Shown here piece after piece: positions 23,617 to 34,031 of a DNA stretch of 64,000 nt. The position numbers were made by a program, and so were the translations under genes. Each line of letters begins with the position of its first letter. The first letter of the stretch is position 1. The notes under the pieces were generated by a model, which did no database searches, was not told the DNA's origin, and worked only from the letters and a program-made list of their open reading frames with translations. Source of the DNA: Allodiplogaster sudhausi (lineage: Eukaryota; Nematoda; Chromadorea; Rhabditida; Diplogasteridae); contig CALZFC010000005.1 in the NCBI GenBank assembly GCA_945643635.1, positions 2,405,001-2,469,000 of the forward strand. Reading direction: 5' to 3'.

Positions 23617-24009
23617 TGAGCAGTAATTTACAATGATTCCTGAAAAAGAGGTTAACATCATAGATTCACCAGGTGCCAATCACTAACAAAATGAACAATA
23701 AAAAAGAGATATGATTCAGAGTTGCATAGTAAGTGTACACGCATTCGATGGGGAGCATTAAATATGTATACCTATGTTGACCAAATTAGTTACAAAGTTA
23801 AATGCAGTGACATTACTCAGCATGTGGTCATCATCTAAAATTGGCATCGCTTAATCAAACATTTTGGATAAAATGAACACACTGGCAATGCTCATTCTAA
23901 CTCCTCGATAGAGTTAACAACGAAGAGAAGTTGGAGTTATTATGCAAAATGAAAGAGTGAAAGAATCAATAGATTAGAAAAAGAGAATCAATGAACAGTC
24001 CTAGCTAAC

Positions 24010-24161
24010 CAGGCAGCGGAGGATCGAACGGAGCCATTGGATCCAATTCGAGAATCTTGTCGTTTGCCAGCTTGTCCGGATACAATTCGTAGAGACAAGG
24101 CAAGACTGGTGGAGAGACTCCGCACTGGAGGAAGTGGATGAGGAGGGATGTCATCAGGTAA
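24010..24161 (-). CDS. Exon resembling the C-terminal region of a poly(A)/poly(U) polymerase (right copy)
   Basis: Reverse-complement partner of the exon at 9972-10123, with the same splice borders and protein sequence. As on the left, no catalytic GS or DxD exon could be found within the arm. Confidence 0.5.
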
Positions 24162-24649
24162 CTGAAATCATCTACTTAAAGCAAGGGAGTGTATCAAAAT
24201 AGCAACGACAACATATTTTTCAGATAAAGGATCCCTAGGAGACTCTTTGACGTCCGGAATATAACACAGGTGGCATTTGAGCACGGGGTATATCGCTGCA
24301 CCATGTATGAAAAATCCAGAAGAATCTTTTCTCTGGAGACGGCCCAAGTAGACCCAATTATATCCAGCAGCTGTCACCTACGGAAATACCCAAGCACTCA
24401 CCCCCTCGTTGCTCTAGCACAGCGTATAAGAGCCTATACATGGGCGATAGTTTCGCTTATGATTCGCAAACTTGGGCTCCTGACACGAAAAGAAATTTTT
24501 TTGAAAAACCGACGCGTGCGCACGCGTTGCGGTTTTCTCTCGTTGAGTCCAAGAACTCTGGGACAGATTCGACAATGCTGTTTTCAATTTTAATAGTTGT
24601 TGATGTCCTAGGTTTTAACTAATTTTGATAAGATTTTATAAGTTTAGGG

Positions 24650-26246
24650 TTGTCGCGCCGTGGCATCTTCATGAATGGCCGACCAGCAGAAGAACCTCAG
24701 GATATATTTTCCTGCTTTTTCCTGGTGAGAGGAGAAGTTGCAGAGCAAACGCACTCTTCTAAACGATTACTCTTCTCTTCTAAACGATGGGAGAGTTCCC
24801 CAGGACGAGGTAGCCGATTAATTGCTTCTATTTCACTGAGAATCTACTTTTTTCCGAACCCGTGTAAATTGTCATAATTGCAGCTGAGAGATTTAACAAG
24901 CTCACTAGCTCTTCTTCGAGATTCACGTACCTCTAGTGATGGGCAACGCCATATGACTGCATCTTCCCAGTCTTTCTCAGTCAATATTAACGACGAAATT
25001 GTCGGCTTAACCAAGGTAGAATACCAGTTTTCACTTGTATTGCGTATTTATCCCTCCATTCGTCTTCACATATTAAGTGACCTCCAATATGTCTTTCAGG
25101 ATGTCGAATTTCTGAATAGACTCGCCGATTCTGATATTGAACGAACTGTAGAGGAGGTACTCGGAGCAGTGGATCTGGATTCTATTCTTGCTCCGTACCA
25201 CCCCGTCAGCCCGACCCAATTCCACATCGAAGTAGCCGAAGCTGTCAAGTTAGCCTTATAATTTGCTTAACGATGCTGATATTTTGTCTACCGAAATTAA
25301 ATAAGAAAGCTAGTTGTTTGTAAGAATTTCTAAGCATATTGACTTATTAAGATTCCTGGACCGATTTGTTTCAAGCAGCGAAGGCGATGACAAGCCTATA
25401 TTTATTACGGATTGGGATGGAACTATGAAGAACTACTGCTCGCAATATGCAACAAATGTTCAAGTGAGAGCTCATAAGAGTTTTGCCTGGCCGTGGTAAT
25501 CCGTTCCTTGTTCAGCCAGTGTACAGTGCAGTGTGCATGGCTCACTTCGCTGCTTTCACTCGCCTCGCCGCCGTCTTGACTGCTGGCCCTCTTCGAGGCC
25601 CTGGCATTCTTGACTTGACTTCACTTCCTATCGATGGTCCACTTATATTCAGGCATGTCTTTTAGTTATCTGATAAGGTCTTTCTTCTTTTGCGGTTCTT
25701 TTACAGTCATCAGCTTTTCATGTTAAGTGGTTCGTGGGCTCGTGAATGGTGGTTGCGAGGACGTCGAATCGTGCACGATGACGGAGTCTCTGAAGAAGGC
25801 CTCGATGCCCTCCAGCGCCTTTCTGACGAGGTTCTTAGATGACTTCCTTGTGAATTCTTAATCATTTGTATTGAGTCTAGATGAGCAACTCGTCGGGAAG
25901 TGTGTGGAACAAAGGGGACGGAGTGGCGCGTCTCCTTCAGTCCACTCGTCGGCAGTCTCTCCAGAGTGGCAAAGTCCTGATAGCTGGAGACACGAGCATT
26001 GACCTGTCAATGCTTGCTTACGTCCTGGACAGAACCCTGAAGGGACGATGTTTGTGGAAGGTTAGCACTAAACTATTCTTCTAATTTCCTTTATTATTTA
26101 TTTAATGTGACTGATCTGGGATGCCATGGCAATGAAAGAAGAAGCTTTTCTTTCTTGAGCTGCACACCCTCGCTCGTGCTCTGGGGATGTCAGTGGACGA
26201 GGAGAGCTGTCAGCACTTCCATTCTCGCTGCTCTAGTCTCATCTGA
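24650..26246 (+). CDS. gob-1: GOB-1-like trehalose-6-phosphate phosphatase, internally deleted (right copy)
   Basis: Mirror image of the left copy with the same exons, the same GC-AG intron and the same missing middle segment, so that deletion predates the inverted duplication or both copies were homogenised. The DWDGT nucleophile motif is at about 25408-25425 and the GDTSIDL motif at about 25986-26010. The last exon, 26160-26246, encodes LHTLARALGMSVDEESCQHF and ends in TGA. Just downstream lies a right-only segment of about 227 bp (26347-26573). Without the deleted part the enzyme would probably lack HAD elements needed for catalysis. It could be a pseudogene or a non-catalytic relative; the frame is otherwise intact. 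Confidence 0.75.
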
Positions 26247-26346
26247 AGCCCCGGCCCGATCTGGCCATTCGTCTCTTTCGAATCAACGAGTTCCGTTGTC
26301 TCTTCATTTCATGGCGACTTTCCATCAACTGGATGCAACACGGGAG

Positions 26347-26573
26347 TCTTAAAGCGACTCTGACTGCTCGTCATAACCGATCATAGCCATATTAATTTGT
26401 AGATGATCGTTTATTTATGTAAATTACTTTACTTGATCGTCATTTATTTTGTGTTTTGCATATTTGTTCGTTGCTCAAAGAGGTTATTGCTCAACATTTC
26501 CAGTGGGCTTATCATTTAAATATGCATTGCGTTGTTTGATTCCACTCTTACAATTTTACTTAATAAACATCGG
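26347..26573. other. Right-arm-specific segment of about 227 bp
   Basis: Absent from the left arm, where the flanks meet near 7786. It lies about 100 bp downstream of the stop of the right GOB-1-like gene. It may be the ancestral 3' flank lost on the left. Confidence 0.65.
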
Positions 26574-28305
26574 AGGATCACAGTAACGCCAACATGCATT
26601 GAATGTGAACGTCGCATTGTTGTCGCAGCTCAAAGCTGCCAAATTTAGTGCGAAAATCATGAAGTGTGGTTCAATTAAAAAAGAAGTTTGGTGAACCTTT
26701 ATTGTGACTAGTGGGATTTCTGAAGATTATTTCGAAATGAAGGTTGTCAAATTTGGTGCGAAATTTTGAAAGAACGGGTACATAACACAATCTGAAACGA
26801 TTTTGGTGCAACTTGCGTAATCATGCCAGGTGTGAATTCTTAAATGCTTCTGGAAAATTATTTTAAAATCCCGCACAAAAATTCTACAAAAATGCTTTCT
26901 ACTATCGCTGTGGCTACGCTGTGTCTAATCTCGTAGGTGGCATCTTTCCGGCGCCAAATAATGGCCAGCTACTCATTTGCCACATAGCTCTGTTTCCTTA
27001 TTGCTCTCTCGTTGTCAATTGTCCATTGTTATAAGAAATCATTTGAAATGTCCTTTTAACAAACGTTGATATGTTGACGTTGTTATTTTCACAGGCTCCC
27101 GCAAGAACTGACGGAGAGCATTGAAACATTAGAAGAATAGGAAGATAGTCATTGTCAACCTGTTAATACATTGGATAGGCCCATCGAAAGTGGTCTGCAA
27201 AAGCCAGTGTTTGATGAAGAGACAAAGAGGAGCGACGCGATCGTCAATTCTATAAAAGATTTCACAAATCTTCAATGAACCTCAAAATTAACTGGTAAAA
27301 AGATATTAAATAGATGTTCGCCTCTAAACATCAAGAAATGAGTACCTCAGTTGCCTTTTTTTTGAAGAACATAAGTAAGTGAGTCAAAAACAAAGAGACC
27401 CCTCGTAAAGCGCCATGAGTTGACTGAAGCGCGCATCCAAGATGCCATATGAGACAGGAATCTGTGGCGAGGAATCTGCGAGGCGCGCCATGAATGCAAG
27501 CTACAATTATTAACCAAATTTAGAGAATACCCTGCTTAATGATGTTCTTTTAACTAACTCAATGTGGAATCGATCGTGACGTCGAAGTGATTTCGGAGCG
27601 ACTCTTCAGTACCTTCAGTAGCGCTGGATAAACCCTCCTAAATGGATACGTATAACTTAGATGATCGATTGTCAAATCAAGCTGTAAAGAAAGTTCTGTT
27701 ACTAGACTCGGATAGATATCTAACCAAAAGTAAAATCAAAGTCTTTAAGGAACCATCCATCGAACAAAAATAGAATAATTATAAAACTGCCATTTGGCCG
27801 CAGCAAATTAATCTAGCCTGTTTTTTATGGCCCTAAAAAATTGAGCGAAACAACCTTGCAGCTACTAGAGAGAAGTGAAATGCTCTTGGAGGAGCACGCT
27901 TCTTAATACAGCTACTAAAGATCAAATGGCCATTGGTTCACTGAGCTCCGCAGATTCCTACGGTATGCCAGCAAGATAAAGCCGCATATCTCAGGATGAC
28001 GGACTGGTCCCCATGCGCCAAAAACATAACACGTTGCATATTCAGGGGATGGTTCCTTTAATGCAACTTTTTCTTAAATCGTACCGTGCAAAGTCGACGT
28101 CCAGCGCATCCGTGGGATGAAAGAGGCAAAGATTGAGATCAGAGTTGAAGGCAGACAGAAAAGACGTTGTCGAGCCAACGATATGAAAACGGAGACCGAA
28201 CTTCTCCAACACCTTAATTGTACTTGGAATAAATGACGAAACATTTGACAATCTTTGCAAAAGTATTTTCCGATTTAAACATCTGAAGAGTATTGTTGCT
28301 AACAA
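26574..28305. other. Non-coding outer part of right arm
   Basis: Mirror of 6066-7785. No exon with splice or codon support is seen. Confidence 0.5.
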
Positions 28306-28732
28306 GGGAATCATCTAAGCATAACCCGGCGGATTTTGATCGCACTTGTCCAGATCAATAGCCCAGGTCGAGAAATCATGATAAATATTTTCAATTTTTC
28401 CTAAATGGCCTCCGGCGATTTTATATTGATTTTTAAAGTTTGCATAAAATCGCAGAATTTAGTGACTTTACTATTAAATAGGCCTGCGGGGCGCAGTGGG
28501 CTACGTGCTCGCTTACAATTTTGAATGTCACAGGTTCGAACCCAATTAGGTTGAAATGTTTTGCTACAGGTACTAACTATTCCCAGCCCAGAGGTCGAAC
28601 TTCAGAAAAAAAAATTTTCGCTGAAACCAGGGAGGTTTTCGGCACGGGGAAAGCGAATATCATACTCATTTCTTTCTCTGGCTTCGCTCAACAACCCTCG
28701 CAAAGTGAGCATCTTACTTCCCTAACCTTGAG

Positions 28733-29720
28733 CTGGGCTGTCGGCGGCGGCTAGCTCCGTGAGCAGCAAGCTCGCCTTCTCCTGCGACCTCGCTTCCACC
28801 AACTTCCCGGTTAGTAATTTCAGTTGCACGATATCACTTGATGGGTCGTGCTAGTTAATGTGAGAACTCGGAACTAAAAGTTTAACGACCGGATATAGAA
28901 GGATATACCTCGCCCATAATTTCTTTGATATTATTAGATCATGCCTTGTCTATCTGTAGGTTTTCTCATTTTACCGGCCCTTTATTCGTTTCCGACCGCG
29001 TATTTCCAGCAATCAGTTGCCCGTATTTATTTCTTCCAAGATGAGGGAACCTCAATGTTTTGGCAACCACGACTTGAGTATTGTATTTTGCAGCTGTTCT
29101 TGCTTTGCCTGGCCCTCTTTGGCTCTTCATACGTCCTGATGTGGTGGAGTCACACTCGCGCCCTTGCCATGTCGGAGTCAACGATTATGGTATGAATGCA
29201 TCTTTTTATTCTCCACTTTTAGTATTTTGTTGTAAGTATCGATTCGTTAGCATCAAGTTATTCGTAAAGCACCATTGTTCCCTGACCTAGAATGACGAAT
29301 TCATTCCCAGGACTCGTAGCATTCAGAAGTGCAGTTATTTCTGGATTTTACTTTTAGACTACTCTATGATTGACTAAGATTTCACTTCCTTTTCAGCCAC
29401 TGGTTGTAAATACTGGAGTAAACTTTCTCGCAACGGTTAGTTATTATTATGCATTGCTTTGATTTACATTTACTTCTCTTTCTCTTTCTCTTTCTCTTTC
29501 TCTTTCTCTTTCTCTTTCTCTTTCTATTTCTATTTCTCTTTCTATTTCTCTTTCTCTTTCTCTTTCTCTTTCTCTTTCTATTTATCTTCAGGGCATAGCA
29601 GGAATGCTCCTCTTCGGCGAGCGGCACGGCCTTCTGTGGTGGCTGGGCATCTCTCTCATAATCGCCGGTACCGCTCTCATGGCCGGGGAGACGAGGACCG
29701 AGAAGTACAAAAACAGTTAA
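28733..29720 (+). CDS. TMEM42-like multipass membrane protein, 5' exon missing
   Basis: Four exons (28733-28809, 29094-29189, 29397-29435 and 29592-29720) encode AGLSAAASSVSSKLAFSCDL, then LFLLCLALFGSSYVLMWWSH, PLVVNTGVNFLAT, and GIAGMLLFGERHGLLWWLGI to the stop at 29720. The order SAKLAF-like segment, helix with a W motif, ser/thr-rich turn, then LFGE and LWWLGISLI is that of TMEM42/EamA-like small transporters with four helices. There is no ATG: an in-frame TGA sits at 28729-28731, so an upstream exon is needed. The only acceptor-like AG (28731-28732) is formed right at the palindrome edge, which suggests the first exon was lost or displaced by the rearrangement. Confidence 0.75.
29475..29590 (+). 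repeat. TTTCTC hexanucleotide repeat
   Basis: About 115 bp of TTTCTC units with a few TTTCTA variants, inside the third intron of the TMEM42-like gene and running up to its acceptor. Confidence 0.9.
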
Positions 29721-30244
29721 AAGTTAAGTTTTGACTGTTAACATACAGTGTATTGTTGTTGAAATATGCACATATAGATATCTACTCAGTAAAGTTCTTA
29801 TATCAATAGATTCAGAAAGCGGGTATTTATGCTATGTTGTTCTTAAGTTAGTTTTTCGCCATTGCTCGAATCATAACAACAAGTCCTCGGTGATTTTTTT
29901 ATCACGGGTTGATCTTAAAATAAAGAAGAATTGTTTTCTTGTAAACCACAGTAGTCGTACTAGACATTGGAAATTGTTGTTCATTAAGATTTAGAACTTC
30001 AGAGTATGATTACTTCACGTATATAAACGAGTTTATCGTTCTCCTTCGATAGGTGTGATTTTGTCATAATAAAAATGAAGGAACAATATCGCGTGTCTAT
30101 GCTAGAACATGTAAATGAGATTCTCAATCCTAGAAATTATGGTCTGGATAGTCACCGGTAGCGATAAGGCAGGAAAATCACTCGAACATAGCACTTGAAA
30201 TCGCTTTAATATAGCGGGTTGTATATTAGAAAAAAAAACTGTAT
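29721..30244. other. Intergenic, convergent 3' ends
   Basis: AT-rich sequence between the stop of the TMEM42-like gene (plus) and that of the transporter (minus), with AATAAA-like signals on both strands. No gene seen. Confidence 0.5.
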
Positions 30245-31000
30245 TTAAACGGGCGCTGCTTTGAAGAATCCGCCAGTAGTCACGCCGAGAATGGCGGCGG
30301 CCGCAGTGAGCAGCACCACGTTGATGGTCTAGAGAGGGAAATGTTAGATTGAAATATTAAATTGATCTAATACACTTACCGTATCCTCGGCGCCCGTGAA
30401 GGCGAGCGCAACGAAGCAAATGGCGCCGCCGAAGAAAGCGACCGAGTTGAAGATGCGGAACTTGTTCACTTCCGAGACACAGCGGATTCGGTCCGAGATT
30501 GCTCCTGAATTATTTTAAAATTCATAACATTTCGTTTATGTGTATTTTCAAAGAAATTAACTTGAATTTCTTCAACATTTATTATAAGTACCACATGCGA
30601 GCTTAATGAAGAACTCGAGCAGTGCAGGCATCGCTGAATTGAGGGCCGAGTGCTCGGTGTCCATGTGAAGAGCCGCAAAATTATATCCATCATTTATTTT
30701 TATGCGTCTGCCCCTCTCTCTCTCTATCTCTCTCTCTCTCGCTCTCTCTTTCTTTCTCTCTCTCTCTCACTCTTAGAGAAGTAGGCTGGTGAATAGAGGA
30801 AGAGGAGATTGACGGCGAAGAAGTTGCCAATAGCACCGCTCCACACTGCCCACACTGCAGGAGTCAGCAGGATGGCACCGTAAGGGATTCGGGTTCCCTT
30901 CTTGCTAAATAACAACTGGGTTGCTTCTACAGTTTTGAAAATCTCCCTGCCTCTCTCTCTCTATTTCTTTCGTTAATTCCCTTTCTCTGTAATTCTCTTT

Positions 31001-31042
<42 letters not shown>

Positions 31043-31637
31043 CATACATTCGGCCTTCTCGCGAACTGACTCCAATGCGGCCTTGTTCCTAGAAATCTTG
31101 CTGAGCTCAACATCGCCAACAAATGGATGTCGGGCAGGGCTGTTGCGGTACATGGCGAGGTACGAGAGGAAGAGGCCGATCTGATATGGGCGCGAGGCTT
31201 TACATTTCCGTGCTGCTCTACTAATTCTGTTCCCCATGTAAAGTAACCGTTTTAGACATATGCGTTGCAATTAAACCGATTGTGAATAAAATAAAAATAA
31301 AAATGGTCCATAAATGTTCGAGAATCGTCGTCATACCGAGAGACTGCCGTGGGCATAGAAGATGGCCTCCCAGGAGATGGAGCAGAGAGGGCCAGACACG
31401 AGGTCTGTCACTGCCGGAGCCAGCTGCACGTAGGCCACCAGGAAGGAGACGAACATTCCAGTCTATGGAAGAGAGAGAACGAGCTACAGAGAATGGTGAA
31501 CACATAGGAAAAGATACAGGGAGAGACTGCCACATATTTCTTAAAGTGGCTGGGAATTTTATTCACCTTAATTTTTTGTAGAATTTTTCCTATAATAAAA
31601 GAAAAAGGTATGATAAACATGTGTGGTGAAGTGAGAG

Positions 31638-31670
<33 letters not shown>

Positions 31671-32242
31671 GAAAGAAAGAAAGCGGGAAGACGATGAGAG
31701 GAAAACATTCTGCGGATGGCTTCCTTTTCTTGGCTATGGCACAGAAAGAAGGTTGTAAGCAGCGTGGCGCAGTGGAAGCGTGCTGGGCCCATAACCCAGA
31801 GGTCGGTGGATCGAAACCACTCGCTGCTAGTTCTTTTGCGTCGTTTTGTCCTCACCTGTTTGTAGTAGGTCCACTTTGCGCAGAAGGCACCAATGACAGG
31901 AAAGTTAGCTGCGAAGCCGACTCCTTGGAAGAAGCGACAGACGAGCAGCCAGTAGAAGCCGAGCTGCAAGTTTCGCCGTGTGGTTCAACGATTTTTATGA
32001 TACAGAATTTCTTGCAGCATGTCTAATACTAAATGAAGTGTTGACTGGATGCAGCCACTGACTGACCTTGATGGCAGCCGGCATGAACAGAGTGGCGATG
32101 CCGGAGATCAGTCCGAGAGTCGCGAACACCGTCCGGATACCAAGGCGATTCACTGCTGCCACCACTGGCACATTGAACAGCAGCGCAGCTGCGGCTGCCA
32201 CCGAGATACTCAGGGACACTTGTGCTGCAGAAGGAAAGGGAG

Positions 32243-32292
<50 letters not shown>

Positions 32293-33223
32293 GGAGGGGG
32301 TAAGAGATATATAAAGAACGAGGGTGAGGGACATTCATTGGAATCAAAAGAAGATTGAGATGATAACCAACAGTTGTTAATGTCATAATGATCATAGTTC
32401 TCCTCTTCCGTTCCATTCTCGATTGGCGCCATGCATACAACGGCGATCTGGACGACGAGGATGTTCGACCTGTCATTTCATTCTATTCTTTCCGTCAGTT
32501 ATTCAAAATGATAATTTCCCCTACAAATATTCCATATGAACATGCCCGAAGAAGTAAAAGAGAGAAGGCGTACCAAACAGAGGTGCTAACGGGCCCAAAA
32601 ATTTTGGGCTGGCCCGGCCCGTCGGGCCCAAGCACTCGGCCAGCCCGGCCCGATCCATTTCCGGGCCCTAGAATTTTGGGCCCGGCCCGGCCCGTGGGCC
32701 CGTTTGAGCCCGATTTTAAAAAAAATTCTGCGGAAAAAAGTCCGACCAGTTACAAATTGTTTTGAAATTCAGAATTTTTCATGCTCGTGCTATGAACATT
32801 CATTTTAATGTATAGAAGAAAGAGTTTTAGGGGGAAAAATGAACAAATGAAGGAAGTATTGCACTTTACAATGCCACCAATCGTCCTGAATGGACGGCAT
32901 TGTGTGCTTATCAGGCCCAATCGGGCCTGCGGGCCGGCCCAACTTTTTATGGGCCCGGCCCGGCCCGGCCCCGGGCCCTGGAAAGTTGGGCCGGCCGGCC
33001 CTACGGGCCGGGCCGGGCCGGCCACTTTGCACCTCTGGTACCAAATGCTTGTGAGGCAGATGAGAACGAGGACGAGGAGAAATAAGCGAGCGCGGGTGCC
33101 GAAGATGGTCACCCGCTTTTTCGTCAGCGCACCGCCGCTGCTCATACGGTAGAGCATCTCGTGATGGGGTCCGAGTATCGTAGGATACGGTAGATTCTGG
33201 AGAGAGATTACTGCAGGAGTCAT
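30245..33223 (-). CDS. SLC17-type major facilitator superfamily transporter
   Basis: Exons at about 33042-33223, 32372-32469, 32067-32224, 31856-31963, 31337-31463, 31048-31180, 30771-30906, 30592-30706, 30380-30504 and 30245-30328. Motifs in order: first helix RLFLLVLVLICLTS, NILVVQIAVVCMAPIENGT, helices 3-4, GFYWLLVCRFFQGVGFAANF, FCAKWTYYKQ, GMFVSFLVAYVQLAPAVT, RIPYGAILLTPAVWAVWSGA, and GYNFAALHMD. These are hallmarks of sodium/phosphate and vesicular glutamate-type SLC17 carriers in nematodes; the substrate cannot be told. The start is either ATG 33223 or the in-frame ATG at 33157. Exon 1 ends TTTG and joins exon 2 in phase across a 460-bp transposon. The phase between the RIPYG exon and the GYNFAAL exon is unclear. 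Confidence 0.85.
31758..31829 (+). tRNA. tRNA-Met (elongator), anticodon CAT
   Basis: A complete 72-nt cloverleaf: acceptor AGCAGCG pairs with CGCTGCT plus discriminator A, D-arm GCGC/GCGT with A-box TGGCGCAGTGG, anticodon stem CTGGG/CCCAG with CAT at 31790-31792, and T-arm around GGATCGAAACC. There is no intron and no encoded CCA. The features are those of the elongator rather than the initiator. It lies on the plus strand inside an intron of the minus-strand transporter. Confidence 0.96.
32578..33037. mobile_element. Non-autonomous hAT-type element with 8-bp target duplication
   Basis: The element starts CAGAGGTGC and ends GCACCTCTG (perfect 9-bp outer inverted repeat) and is flanked by the direct repeat GTACCAAA at 32570-32577 and 33038-33045. 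An 8-bp duplication and CAG...CTG ends are typical of hAT transposons. Inside the ends are GC-rich, partly inverted GGGCCC/GGCCCGGCCC tracts and an AT-rich middle, with no transposase. It sits in intron 1 of the SLC17-type gene, and the duplicated octamer carries that intron's 5' splice site. Confidence 0.9.
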
Positions 33224-33333
33224 GTGCTGAACACAGACGGATTTCAAGATGCCCGAGGAGGAATTCGGGGCTTGTAAAAGACTTTAGCACGCTCTTGTCC
33301 ACGATTTATGTATTTCTAGGTCTATCTTGTGCT

Positions 33334-33444
33334 ATGGCTGGACATTCACGTGCCAAAGGTGACAAGAAGAAAGCCACCCTCTCTCTCTCCGACTTCCCAC
33401 GTCAAGACAGAAGGACACCCACTGTGAGGCTAAAGAAAGAATGA
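33334..33444 (+). CDS. Possible short ORF or first exon
   Basis: An ATG at 33334 opens 36 codons (MAGHSRAKGDKKKATLSLSD, then Arg/Thr-rich) to TGA. A donor-like GTGACA after AAAG would make it an eight-codon first exon instead. The Lys-rich then SLSDF pattern faintly recalls the N terminus of eIF4B-like proteins, which I do not consider established. Confidence 0.25.
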   Translation: MAGHSRAKGDKKKATLSLSDFPRQDRRTPTVRLKKE

Positions 33445-33993
33445 AGAGAGGCAGAATACCATTATATCACGAGAGTCAGAGCATGCAATGTTTAAATTCA
33501 CAACTCTGAAATGAACATTGTTAGAATACAAATGTGTGCAGGAACGCCGCACCTTGCAAGTAAGCAAGGATTTAGAAATTCAATATGACTATGCACGAAA
33601 CACTCTGGGATACCGAAGGCACATCGATGCATATGAACATGATGGATCTGAAGGAGTGGACGAGAGCGTAGAAAGAGAGAAAAAGGGAGAGAGAGAGAGA
33701 GCGAGAGCGAGAGAGAGGAAGAAAAGGGGGAGGTAGAGATAAATTAAAGAAAGAGAGAAAAGGGAAAGGGAGCGAGAAAATTAGAGAGGGAGGTCATAGC
33801 CAGGATAATCACTGATTAGCACTGATTATCACACTAAATAGCAGAGATCTAGAAGAGGGAGGATAGGAGAATAAATCGTAGAAATGCTGCGATGATACAG
33901 ATCAAAAGAGAGGCGCCGGAAACAGTGGGCAAGAGAGAATGCATGTAACACGCATTTATGGTGGATGTGCTGTTGCAAAATGGGAGAGCGAAG

Positions 33994-34031
<38 letters not shown>

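Larger units (their letters stand above)
17669..28731. repeat. Right arm of giant inverted repeat
   Basis: Reverse complement of the left arm, ending abruptly at 28731 next to an exon of a TMEM42-like gene. It holds two segments absent on the left, about 23410-23616 and 26347-26573, and lacks the left-only 14028-15077 segment. Coding copies here are in general the more damaged ones (protease without its first exons, A2 with a one-base frameshift). Confidence 0.95.

Noticed and set aside
32590..33030. GC-rich hairpins that might be a structural RNA
   Set aside because: They are bounded by perfect inverted ends and an 8-bp duplication, so the stretch is a transposon.
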